From contig NZ_JBBUKT010000003.1 in the NCBI RefSeq assembly GCF_038066715.1, positions 372,001 to 436,000 on the forward strand: a stretch of DNA of 64,000 nt, written 5' to 3'. The notes under the pieces were generated by a model. That model made no database searches and had not been told where the DNA came from. It saw only the letters and a program-made list of their open reading frames with translations. The DNA is from Luteolibacter sp. Y139 (GTDB taxonomy: Bacteria > Verrucomicrobiota > Verrucomicrobiia > Verrucomicrobiales > Akkermansiaceae). Shown in pieces: positions 54,162 to 61,732 of the stretch (its first letter is position 1; every line of letters begins with the position of its first letter). Both the position numbers and the translations under genes were made by a program.

Positions 54162-55316
54162 ATGTCCCGTCATCTCCGGTCCGATCTTGTGTTCCGGCTC
54201 TCCTGCTGGGGGCTGGCGTTGGTCGCGTTTTGCCAGCTCCTGACCGCCGGCGTGGCCCTGGCCATACGCGTCGAGCGCGCCCAAGAGGTGAAGATCGTCG
54301 AAAAGGAAGGGCCGACGAAAATCATCACCGTCGCACCCCAAGCCGCGGAACCTGCGGTGGCCAGCATCCCGGCACCGAAGCCTGTGGTGGAATTGCCGCC
54401 GCTTCCCAAAGCCACCGAGCTACCCGCCCCGCGCCCGCTTACCGTTCCCGTCAGTGCCGACCCCGTGGTGGAACGGCTCGTCATCGAGGCCCGCAAGGCC
54501 CGCCTCGCCGACGACATGTCCACCGCCATGAACAAGGTGGAATCTGCGCTCGACGCCGCGCCCAAGGATCCGAACGTCCTCTACGAGAAGGCCCTCATCT
54601 ATGAGGAAATGGCCGGAGCCGATCCCGCTCTGGCGGACAAGGCGGCCGATGCTTACCAGGAAATCCTCGCCCTCGGCACCACCGGCGCGGGATCCCTCTA
54701 TGCGCTGGCGGGCGAGAAACTCGCAGCCGGCATCGCGATGCCTGCCGACCTCCGCGGCCAGCTGGCCCTCGGCCGGGTTTGGATCTACAAAGACAAGGAC
54801 TACGAGGACGGCCAACGCGTGGTGGTCACCGTGCCGGTCCATGGCTCGCCGGATTCCGAGCTCAAGGAAGGCGACTTGGAAGTGAAGGTCACCTTCTACG
54901 ACTCGATGATGCAAAAAGGCAAACGCGAGATCGTTCAGACCGCCGTCGGCGTGAAGAAGGAGAACGTGAGCTACATCACCCTGCCCTTCGACTTCGCCAC
55001 CGGCGAGGAGCTGGTGCGCTTCACCTACATCCTGCCGAAGGACGATCTCCAACAGGAGCACCTGTTCGGAAAACGCGAATACTACGGCCAGGTCGTCGAG
55101 CTGATCTACAAGGGTGAGGTGCTGGACGCCGCCTCCTGGCCCCGCCACCTCTCATCGCGCAGCAGCTCCGCCGCACAGCAACAGCAGCAGCAAACCGGAA
55201 ATCCGTGGGACCAGATGCCCCAGTTCCTCGATGTGGAAGGCGTCCTGCCTGACATGCAGTCTGCTCCGTCGCTCCCGTCGAATGGCGACCTGCCGCCGCC
55301 GCCTCCCGACCGCTGA
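54162..55316 (+). CDS. Membrane-anchored protein with TPR-like helices, unknown function
   Basis: ATG 54162 gives 384 residues with one N-terminal membrane segment (LSCWGLALVAFCQLLTAGVALAI), a Pro-rich stretch (about 45-95), and helices with TPR character: ARLADDMSTAMNKVESALDA then APKDPNVLYEKALIYEEM. A beta-rich region follows (VVVTVPVHGSPDSELKEGDL, SYITLPFDFATGEELVRFTY). Near the C-terminus lies a run of six Gln after SSSAA, then a Pro tail. It ends nine bases before the pseudokinase gene, so the two likely form an operon. No family was recognised. Confidence 0.62.
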   Translation: MSRHLRSDLVFRLSCWGLALVAFCQLLTAGVALAIRVERAQEVKIVEKEGPTKIITVAPQAAEPAVASIPAPKPVVELPPLPKATELPAPRPLTVPVSADPVVERLVIEARKARLADDMSTAMNKVESALDAAPKDPNVLYEKALIYEEMAGADPALADKAADAYQEILALGTTGAGSLYALAGEKLAAGIAMPADLRGQLALGRVWIYKDKDYEDGQRVVVTVPVHGSPDSELKEGDLEVKVTFYDSMMQKGKREIVQTAVGVKKENVSYITLPFDFATGEELVRFTYILPKDDLQQEHLFGKREYYGQVVELIYKGEVLDAASWPRHLSSRSSSAAQQQQQQTGNPWDQMPQFLDVEGVLPDMQSAPSLPSNGDLPPPPPDR

Positions 55317-55325
55317 CCTGACTTC

Positions 55326-56807
55326 ATGGACGATTTCCGCCTCCGCGCCGGTGCCATCATTGGCGATTACCGCCTCGACGAAGTCCTCGACGAAAGCCCG
55401 ACCTCCGTCACCTGGTTGGCCGAGCAACAGTCCATTCGCCGCACGGTGGTGGTCATCGAGCTGAAGCCGACGGCCCTCCACTCCAGGGATGCCTTCCTCG
55501 CCGACATCCGTGCGCAGGCCGCCGTCGATCACCCTCTAATCGGCTCGGTCTATGAGGCGGTGAACCTGCCGGAACACTGCTTCGCCGCGCTGGAGCGGCT
55601 CCCCGGTGCCTCGCTCGCAGACCGGCTGAAAGCCCGGGAAGCGATGAAGCCGGCCCAGGTCGCCCACGTCCTGCGCCGGGTGGCCGAGGCGTCCATGACG
55701 CTGGAGTCCGGCGGCATGTCCACGGCCGCGATGCATGCAGGAGACGTGTTTCTCGACACCCACGGCGTCGTTCGCGTGGCAAATCTCGCCCGCGCCGGCG
55801 TGCGCGAGGCCGGGCGCTCGGCCACCGACATTGCGGCCCTTGGCGGCGAACTCGTCCGTCTGGTCGCTGACGGCCGGGCGGGGGCCTCGCGGATGATGAC
55901 CCTGCTTGCATGGATGCGTGGCGAGGGGCTGGAGCGTTCGCTGACCTGGACGGAAGTCCGTTCCTACGCCGAGCAGATCGAGCAGCAGCTCGCTGAAAGT
56001 CCCGCCGCTGCGGCACCACCCACCGCCCGTGCCCAGACCAGAAAGTCGCCGCTACCCCTGGTGCTCGGCTTGGCGGCCGTGGCGATTGCCGCGGGGTTCG
56101 GAGCCTTTCTTCTGAAAGGGAAGGCCAGCAGCAAACCGACAGCTTCATTGCCCGGCCCGGTGGTCGTTCCCGAGGGTGCCCATCCGCTTCCCGATGGCGG
56201 CACCTCGGCCCTGCCCGCCTTCGAACTGGGCGCCCACGAGGTGACCATCGGCGAATACGAAGACTTTCTCAAGGCACTCGCCGTCCTCCCTGCCGACCGG
56301 AGGACCACCTACGACCACGCCACTCAGCCCGCGGAAAAGGCCGGCCACGAGCCGGAGGGCTGGGCGGACATGCTCGCCGCCATCAAGACCGGCGGCCAAT
56401 GGCAGGGCCGCGTGATCAGCCGCGACTGCCCGATCGTGAATGTCGATTGGTGGGACGCCATGGCCTACTGCGAGTGGAAAACCGTCCACCTCCCGACCGA
56501 GGAGCAATGGTGGGCCGCCATGCACCTCCAGCTACCCGAGCCCTCGGCCCTGCGCCCCTCCGGCTGGGGACCGGTGTCAGAAATCGCCCCCACGGACCGC
56601 ACCCCGGCTGGCTTCGTCGGCATGGCCGGCTCGGTCACCGAGTGGACCCAGAGCCAATCGCTCAATCCCGCCAACCCGCTCGGCGAAAAGAACTGGGTCC
56701 TCATGGGCGGCTCCTACCTCAAGCCCTCCTCCGGCGCCACCGCCCGCGAATGGACCGCCGACCGCGCCCTCCGCCGCCCCGACCTCGGCTTCCGCGTGGT
56801 GGAGTAG
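55326..56807 (+). CDS. Degenerate kinase domain fused to a sulfatase-modifying-factor fold
   Basis: The 493-residue protein starts with a kinase-like domain (about 12-225) that has lost the key residues. The position of the ATP-binding Lys reads VVVIEL (42-46), HRDLKPxN is replaced by AAMHAGDVFL (134-143) and DFG by ANLA. One membrane segment (243-263) follows, then an FGE/SUMF1-type domain (about 290-493) with PAFELGAHEVTIGEYEDFLK, NVDWWDAMAYCEWKT, HLPTEEQWWAAM and LGFRVVE. The two Cys residues needed for formylglycine formation are not seen, so the outer domain is more likely a binding module. It may form a signalling unit with the kinase at 51481. Confidence 0.82.
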   Translation: MDDFRLRAGAIIGDYRLDEVLDESPTSVTWLAEQQSIRRTVVVIELKPTALHSRDAFLADIRAQAAVDHPLIGSVYEAVNLPEHCFAALERLPGASLADRLKAREAMKPAQVAHVLRRVAEASMTLESGGMSTAAMHAGDVFLDTHGVVRVANLARAGVREAGRSATDIAALGGELVRLVADGRAGASRMMTLLAWMRGEGLERSLTWTEVRSYAEQIEQQLAESPAAAAPPTARAQTRKSPLPLVLGLAAVAIAAGFGAFLLKGKASSKPTASLPGPVVVPEGAHPLPDGGTSALPAFELGAHEVTIGEYEDFLKALAVLPADRRTTYDHATQPAEKAGHEPEGWADMLAAIKTGGQWQGRVISRDCPIVNVDWWDAMAYCEWKTVHLPTEEQWWAAMHLQLPEPSALRPSGWGPVSEIAPTDRTPAGFVGMAGSVTEWTQSQSLNPANPLGEKNWVLMGGSYLKPSSGATAREWTADRALRRPDLGFRVVE

Positions 56808-56821
56808 CCATCAGCGACCAA

Positions 56822-56935
56822 CGATCCCGAAGGGATCGCAGCAAGTAGCCGGTGGTCGAGCCGCACCGCGGCGAAAACCACCGGAACCCCCGAAAAGCAG
56901 ACAGAATCCCGGATGGGATTCCAGCCGGGCTGGAA
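56822..56935. repeat. Multi-hairpin intergenic repeat element
   Basis: Four inverted repeats lie in 114 bases: CGATCCC/GGGATCG (56822-56838, three-base loop), CCGGTGGT/ACCACCGG (56849-56884), GAATCCC/GGGATTC (56904-56921) and TTCCAGC/GCTGGAA (56919-56935). The arrangement resembles dispersed REP-like elements that I recall from verrucomicrobial intergenic DNA. It fills the gap between the pseudokinase and OsmC genes. It could be a terminator, an RNA-stability element or a transposable remnant. Confidence 0.6.
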
Positions 56936-56950
56936 GCACCCCCTAGATCC

Positions 56951-57460
56951 ATGGACAGCACCGAACTCAAAGCGCTGCAGGCGCCCCTCAAGGCCCAGTA
57001 CCAAGAGTCCCCCGAAAAGGCCCTGGTCACCTTGCGCGCCCACGGCCGCCTCGACGAAGGCATCAGCTGCCGGGTGGATGCCGGACAGTCGGCAGTGGTC
57101 GCTGGATTGCATCCGGCCACCGGCGGCAGCGGCGCAGCGGCTTGCTCGGGGAATATGCTGCTCGATGCCCTCGTGGCTTGCTCCGGTGTCACCTTGAACG
57201 CAGTGGCCACCGTTCTTGGCATCCATCTCCGGGACGCCGCCATCGAAGCCGAAGGTGACTTGGATTTCCGCGGTACCTTGGGCGTCTCCAAGGAAGTGCC
57301 GGTCGGCTTTCAAAGCATCCGGTTGATCGTCACGCTGGACACCGATGCCTCGGACGAACAGCTCGCGAATCTTCTCCGATTGACCGAGCGCTACTGCGTG
57401 GTCCTTCAGACCCTCAAGCACCCGCCGGAAACGACGCTGCTTCGAAGGCCTCAGCCGTGA
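56951..57460 (+). CDS. OsmC family protein
   Basis: ATG 56951 gives 169 residues, MDSTELKALQAPLKAQYQES. The OsmC fold shows GQSAVVAGLHPATGGSGA, ACSGNMLLDALVACSGVTLN with the first redox Cys, and the second Cys in TERYCVVLQTL. OsmC/Ohr proteins reduce organic hydroperoxides with thiols; some members instead act in other pathways. The start lies 16 bases past the multi-hairpin repeat, so upstream in-frame codons inside the repeat are not used. Its stop is at the left edge of an insertion. Confidence 0.83.
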   Translation: MDSTELKALQAPLKAQYQESPEKALVTLRAHGRLDEGISCRVDAGQSAVVAGLHPATGGSGAAACSGNMLLDALVACSGVTLNAVATVLGIHLRDAAIEAEGDLDFRGTLGVSKEVPVGFQSIRLIVTLDTDASDEQLANLLRLTERYCVVLQTLKHPPETTLLRRPQP

Positions 57461-57481
57461 AGCCACAGCTTCAGCCCATAC
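57461..57481. repeat. 21-base direct repeat, left copy
   Basis: This copy is identical to 58198-58218. Read on the minus strand it encodes YGLKLWL and is followed by HG and a stop (57451-57453), so it looks like an older 3' end of the AEC transporter gene. It begins one base after the OsmC stop and bounds the DUF4240 insertion. Confidence 0.75.
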
Positions 57482-57506
57482 GCCAAAGACATCCGCTGCA
57501 TGCACT

Positions 57507-58052
57507 ATGACCATTGACCAGTTCTGGCAGATCATCGATCAATGCTCACCCCATTCGTTCGACATGGGGCTGAAGTGCCGCTCATTGGAAAAGGCCATTT
57601 CGACTTTAACACCAGATGAGCTTCGCGCATTCACCGATCATTATTGGAGTTGTCGAACAAAAGCTTATCATTGGCCACTGTGGGATGCGGCTTCCATCAG
57701 CCATGGAGGATGCGGTGACGACTCCTTCATGGACTATCGTAGCTCTCTGATTACATTTGGTCGCGATACATTCGAGAGTGCTTTATCTGATCCAGACAGT
57801 TTGGGGGATTTGGAGCATCCCATACCTCGTAGCCAGGATGTGTATGTGGTCATTCATAGTGTTGCCGAACGAATGCTCGGACCCAATTACAGGCCGCCAG
57901 GGGGTGACCCCTCCGAGCCAACGGGAGAGTCAATCGAAGGCGCTGAGGACTACGATTCTATTGCGTTAAACCGCTTCCCTAAGCTCCATGCACAACGGGA
58001 TCGAATCTCTGCTACTATTCAGCAGAAGAAACCATGGTGGAAGCTATGGTAG
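57507..58052 (+). CDS. DUF4240 family protein on AT-rich insertion
   Basis: The 181-residue protein begins MTIDQFWQIIDQCS and has the DUF4240 core: ASISHGGCGDDSFMDYRSSL, ITFGRDTFESALSDPDSLGD and QDVYVVIHSVAERMLG. It ends QQKKPWWKLW, a tail of the kind found on some secreted-effector or immunity-like proteins. DUF4240 proteins have no established function; some occur in polymorphic toxin immunity contexts, to my knowledge. The base composition is visibly lower in GC than all neighbours. It is the only gene inside a roughly 0.7 kb segment flanked by a 21-base direct repeat. Confidence 0.78.
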   Translation: MTIDQFWQIIDQCSPHSFDMGLKCRSLEKAISTLTPDELRAFTDHYWSCRTKAYHWPLWDAASISHGGCGDDSFMDYRSSLITFGRDTFESALSDPDSLGDLEHPIPRSQDVYVVIHSVAERMLGPNYRPPGGDPSEPTGESIEGAEDYDSIALNRFPKLHAQRDRISATIQQKKPWWKLW

Positions 58053-58197
58053 ACAACAAGACAAAGGAGGACGAACAAGCCGCGGTAGGCAACGGCGGCA
58101 TCGCGCGGCGGTTGCAATCGGCGCGTCTCGTGGCCGCCGCTGAGCTTGGGGTCGTCAAAGTGAACTGCGATTCCGCCGGAGGTTCGATCCCTACGCT
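58053..58197. other. Non-coding right arm of the insertion
   Basis: These 145 bases hold no convincing gene. A strong AAGGAGG at 58064-58070 is followed by no clear reading frame. The right part (58140-58197) is GC-rich again, and TTCGATCCCTACG near its end resembles a T-arm but does not fold into a tRNA. It may be the recombination arm of the inserted segment. Confidence 0.4.
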
Positions 58198-59120
58198 AGC
58201 CACAGCTTCAGCCCATACACCAGCGCCGGCGTGGTGATCAGACTGATCAAGGTGCTGTAGTACACCGCCGAAGTCGCAAACGAGGTATCGCCGCCGAACT
58301 CATGCGCCAATAGCGCCGTGTTCACCGCCGTCGGAGCGGCCGCCGCCAGAATCAGTGACGCGGACACATCGCGCGAGAACCCGAACGCCATCACCAGCAG
58401 CACCGCCAGCGCCGGGGAAATCACCAGCCGCAGCAGGATCGCCGACCACAACGGCCCGCGAAACGGCGCCGGCTTGGTTTGCGACATCTGCACGCCCAGC
58501 GTGACCAGTGCGAAGCCGATCAACCCCGCCTGAATCAAGTCGAAGGGCTCCCACAGCCAAATCCAGTCCTGCGGCCGCACCCCAAGACCGCGGCACGTGA
58601 GCCCGGCAGCCATCGCGTAGAGAGTCGGCTGGCGCAGCATCTTCATCAGCGCCTTCCGGTGTGCCCCCACGGTCTCACCCCGCGCCTGCGCCAGGAAAAG
58701 CCCGACCGTGTAGGTCGAGATGTTCATCGTCGCGAGGACGAAGATCTGCACCGCCGCGGCGTAGGCCCCGAAGGCCAGCGTCACCAGCGGCAGCCCGTAG
58801 TTGCCGCAGTTGTAGAACATCGCCGCTAGCGAAAGCGCCTGCCTTCCCCGCGTGTCCATCCGGCACAGGCGACCTGCAATGATGCTGCCCACGAACATCA
58901 GCGCGATCGTGCACAGCGTGAACCCCGCGATCCGCAGTGCCTCCGTCCCGCCCATCTCCGCGCTCACCACCCGGGTGAAAATGAACGCCGGCACCATCAG
59001 GTAGATGTTCAGCTTCACCAGCGTCTCCAGGTGCAGCTTGAACTTGCGGTCCATCAGCCAGCCCGCGCCCACGATCAGGAAAATCGGCGCACAGACATCG
59101 AGCAGGATCCGGAAAAACAC
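58191..59120 (-). CDS. AEC family transporter
   Basis: GTG 59120 on the minus strand starts a 309-residue protein with about ten membrane segments in two inverted sets of five. Landmarks are LLDVCAPIFLIVGAGWLMDR, AMFYNCGNYGLPLVTLAFG (the conserved NxGNxGxP-like crossover) and AAAAPTAVNTALLAHEFGGD. AEC (auxin efflux carrier) proteins export organic anions. The last codons, YGLKLWLA, lie on the right copy of the 21-base repeat, and the gene's former end seems to be the left copy at 57451-57481. The protein is intact despite the insertion. Confidence 0.88.
   Translation of the reverse strand: MFFRILLDVCAPIFLIVGAGWLMDRKFKLHLETLVKLNIYLMVPAFIFTRVVSAEMGGTEALRIAGFTLCTIALMFVGSIIAGRLCRMDTRGRQALSLAAMFYNCGNYGLPLVTLAFGAYAAAVQIFVLATMNISTYTVGLFLAQARGETVGAHRKALMKMLRQPTLYAMAAGLTCRGLGVRPQDWIWLWEPFDLIQAGLIGFALVTLGVQMSQTKPAPFRGPLWSAILLRLVISPALAVLLVMAFGFSRDVSASLILAAAAPTAVNTALLAHEFGGDTSFATSAVYYSTLISLITTPALVYGLKLWLA
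58198..58218. repeat. 21-base direct repeat, right copy
   Basis: This copy is identical to 57461-57481 and lies within the last codons of the AEC transporter gene. With the left copy it frames about 716 bases containing the DUF4240 gene. Confidence 0.75.
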
Positions 59121-59296
59121 GCGCGGCGATCAACGCGGTCACGGGCCGCGATGTCAATCGGTGTCCCGCCCTTACGCCCGCTGTAAGGCTCTCAATTACA
59201 CAAAGTCCCGGCAGACCCCATCCCGCGATCACGTGAGTCGGTTCGGGTTCTCTGATCTTGCAGTTACCTTAAGGATCGGGCAGGGTCCGCCCCACT

Positions 59297-60055
59297 ATGA
59301 AACTTCTGCCCTCCCTTGTCGCCGCTCTTCTGACGGGCCTCGCTGCCTCCGCCTCCGCCCAAGCCACCCGCACCTGGGTCTCCGGCGTGGGTGACGATGC
59401 CAACCCCGGCAGCCGCACCGCCCCGTGCAAGACCTTCGCCGGCGCCATCAGCAAGACCGCCGTGAAAGGCGTGATCAATGTCCTCGATCCCGGCGGCTTC
59501 GGCGCGGTCACCATCACCAAGTCGATCACCATCGACGGCACCGGCTCGGAAGGACACATCCTCGCTTCCGGCACCAATGGCATTGTCATCAATGCCGCTG
59601 ACGACGACGTGGTCATCCTCCGCAACATTCAGTTCGAGGGTGCTGGCACCGGCCTCGTCGGCGTGAAGATTCTCAAGGCCGGCGCGGTCTATCTCGAGAA
59701 CTGCCGCATCGAGAATTTCCAACAGGGCGTGGTCGAAACGACTTCCTCCACCACCGGCACCCAGATCTTCCTGCGCGACTGCCTGATTCACGAATGTAGC
59801 GGCGAGGGCATCTCGCTCGCTCCAGGCGCGGACACGGCCAGCGTGGCGCTGCTCGAAAACACCCGCGTCGAAGGCTGCGGCACCGGCATCTCGGTCGCGG
59901 ACCGCGGTCGTGCCGTGCTCAATGGCTGCACCATCGCCTTCAACGTGGCCGATGGCCTCAAGAAGGTCGGCAAGGGCGTCCTCGAGTCCTACAAGAACAA
60001 CCACATCCTCGGCAACACGCCGGACGGCAAGGCCACTACCTTGACCACCAAGTGA
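59297..60055 (+). CDS. Secreted right-handed beta-helix protein
   Basis: The 252-residue protein has a signal peptide (LLPSLVAALLTGLAASASAQ) and then TRTWVSGVGDDANPGSRTAP with CKTFAGAISKT, the standard opening of parallel beta-helix proteins. Repeating turns such as NGIVINAADDDVVILRNIQF and GVKILKAGAVYLENCRIENF make up the rest. There are no clear catalytic residues of a pectate lyase. It is probably a secreted structural or carbohydrate-binding protein. The 176-base region before it has only a short CTTAC/GTAAG hairpin and no gene. Confidence 0.8.
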   Translation: MKLLPSLVAALLTGLAASASAQATRTWVSGVGDDANPGSRTAPCKTFAGAISKTAVKGVINVLDPGGFGAVTITKSITIDGTGSEGHILASGTNGIVINAADDDVVILRNIQFEGAGTGLVGVKILKAGAVYLENCRIENFQQGVVETTSSTTGTQIFLRDCLIHECSGEGISLAPGADTASVALLENTRVEGCGTGISVADRGRAVLNGCTIAFNVADGLKKVGKGVLESYKNNHILGNTPDGKATTLTTK

Positions 60056-60067
60056 GCTCATCCCCGG

Positions 60068-60100
60068 AATCCGCGGGCTTATCGGACAAGCTCGCGGATT
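60068..60100. terminator. 13-base-pair hairpin after the beta-helix gene
   Basis: Arms 60068-60080 and 60088-60100 pair with one G-U type mismatch around a seven-base loop (ATCGGAC). The hairpin begins 12 bases past the stop. It lacks a T-run, as do other candidate terminators in this GC-rich DNA. Confidence 0.6.
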
Positions 60101-60126
60101 GACCGGAATGCCTGCCGGGGAAATCC

Positions 60127-61677
60127 TTGGCCGTGCCTCTTCCTCCCAAACGCCCGACTTGGATCTCTCACGGTGGTGCTGCCCGGCAAGATCGACGCCC
60201 GGGCGGTCATGACGACGGCCACATCTTTGAAGACCTCGACAAGCCGGGAGCTGCCGAGGTCGTGACGCCCTCCTCCGAAGAGGAAACATCGGAGATCTCC
60301 GTCACGACCGTCTCCGCGGAACTCGCTGAGCTGTTAGGACCGGGCAAGGTCTCGGTCCGCGCCGCCGATCTGGAAGAGCACGCCGCTGACAAGTGGTATG
60401 CCCGCAGGGAGCCGGACATGGTCGTCTTCGCCGAGTCCGCTCAGGATGTTTCGAAGACGCTCCGCTTCGCCTCCAAGCGGAACATTCCCGTCACCACCCG
60501 CGGCGCGGGCATCGGCTATGTCGGTGGTGCCGTGCCGGTGACCGGCGGGATCGTCCTCTCGGTCGCGCGGATGAACCGCATCATCGAGATCAATCCCGCC
60601 GATGGCGTCGCCGTCGTGCAACCTGGCGTGATCACCGTGGCGCTCCAGAATGCCGCGCGTGCAGTCGGCTGGGACTACCCGCCTGACCCGGCGTCGCTGA
60701 AAGAGTGCTCCATCGGCGGCAATATCGCCACCAATGCCGGCGGCCCCCGTTGCCTGAAGTACGGGGTCACTCGTAGCTACGTCCTCGGCCTGGAAGTGGT
60801 CCTGGCCGATGGCCGCGTGATGCGCTGCGGCGGTCGCGTCCACAAGAACAAGACCGGCTTCGACCTCTGCGGCATCTTCACCGGTTCGGAGGGCATGCTT
60901 GGCGTGGTCACCGAGATCACCCTCCGGCTGATTCCCAAGCCCGCCTCACGCGCCATGCTGGCCGCGGTCTTCCCCGACTTCCCCGCGGCGGCAGCAGCCG
61001 TTCAGACGATCCTCAACAGCGGCCACCTTCCCTCCGCCTTGGAAATCACCGACAGCTTCACCCTGGCCGCCGCCCGCAAGCGCCTCGGCGAGGACAAGCT
61101 GCCCCCCGGCCAAGCCCATCTCATCGTCGAGATCGACGGCCGCCCCGCGGCAGTGAAGAGCGAGCTGAAGGAGCTGGAGACCCTGTTAGGAAAAGTCGGA
61201 GCCACCCGCATCGACCGCGCCACCAAGGAAGCCGAGTGCGAGGCGATCTGGCAGCTGCGCCGCGAGTTCTCCTACTCCCTCCGCGACACCGGCCTCACCA
61301 AGCTCAACGAGGACATCGTCGTCCCCCGCTCGAAGCTCGTGGCCTTGGTCGACTTCGCCCGGCGCTTGGAAGAAGACACCGGCATCCCCGTCGCCTGCTT
61401 CGGCCACGCCGGTGATGGCAATATCCACACCAATCTTATGGTCGCCGGCTTCGAGGACCCCGCCACCCGTGAGAAGGCCGAAAAGGCCCTCGACCTCCTC
61501 TTCGCCTGGGTGCTCGACCACGGCGGCGCCATCACCGGCGAGCACGGCATCGGCCTCGCCAAGAAGCCATGGATCCATCAGGCCCTCGGTGAAGTCGCCT
61601 TCGACGTCCACCTCGCTCTCAAGGACGCCCTCGACCCGCAAGGCATCCTCAATCCCGGCAAGTTTCTCGACGACTGA
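60127..61677 (+). CDS. GlcD-like FAD-linked oxidase
   Basis: TTG 60127 follows a GGGGA at five bases; GTG 60133 is an alternative, and the first 55 residues are an extra hydrophilic extension. The FAD-binding PCMH domain has VTTRGAGIGYVGGAVPVTGG, ECSIGGNIATNAGGPRCLKY and GIFTGSEGMLGVVTEITLRL. The C-terminal substrate domain shows FGHAGDGNIHTNLM and GGAITGEHGIGLAKKPWI. The family oxidises 2-hydroxy acids such as glycolate or D-lactate. No GlcE or GlcF partner lies next to it, so a single-subunit dehydrogenase is possible. Confidence 0.9.
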   Translation: MAVPLPPKRPTWISHGGAARQDRRPGGHDDGHIFEDLDKPGAAEVVTPSSEEETSEISVTTVSAELAELLGPGKVSVRAADLEEHAADKWYARREPDMVVFAESAQDVSKTLRFASKRNIPVTTRGAGIGYVGGAVPVTGGIVLSVARMNRIIEINPADGVAVVQPGVITVALQNAARAVGWDYPPDPASLKECSIGGNIATNAGGPRCLKYGVTRSYVLGLEVVLADGRVMRCGGRVHKNKTGFDLCGIFTGSEGMLGVVTEITLRLIPKPASRAMLAAVFPDFPAAAAAVQTILNSGHLPSALEITDSFTLAAARKRLGEDKLPPGQAHLIVEIDGRPAAVKSELKELETLLGKVGATRIDRATKEAECEAIWQLRREFSYSLRDTGLTKLNEDIVVPRSKLVALVDFARRLEEDTGIPVACFGHAGDGNIHTNLMVAGFEDPATREKAEKALDLLFAWVLDHGGAITGEHGIGLAKKPWIHQALGEVAFDVHLALKDALDPQGILNPGKFLDD

Positions 61678-61711
61678 GCCGCGACCCCAACGCTGCGCTC
61701 CAAGGGTACGT

Positions 61712-61732
61712 AGTCCCGCCTTCAGGCGGACT
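61712..61732. terminator. Hairpin between convergent glcD-like and methyltransferase genes
   Basis: AGTC(C)CGCC at 61712-61720 and GGCGGACT at 61725-61732 pair around TTCA with one bulged base. It overlaps the stop codon of the minus-strand methyltransferase and can work as a bidirectional terminator. Confidence 0.5.

Noticed and set aside
55326-56807. FGE-type domain as the maturase for the sulfatase at 14426
   Set aside because: The catalytic Cys residues are not present and the domain faces outside the cytoplasm behind a membrane segment.
58178-58197. GGTTCGATCCC near the right end of the insertion as a tRNA or tmRNA 3' end
   Set aside because: The stem has a mismatch and no matching acceptor strand is found upstream; an integrase target in a tRNA is therefore not supported.
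57482-58197. Integron gene cassette with an attC site
   Set aside because: No GTTRRRY/RYYYAAC core sites were found at the ends of the segment, and no integrase is present.
58034-58237. Small plus-strand open frame after the DUF4240 gene
   Set aside because: It overlaps the DUF4240 end and the AEC 3' end, and its translation has no protein-like features.
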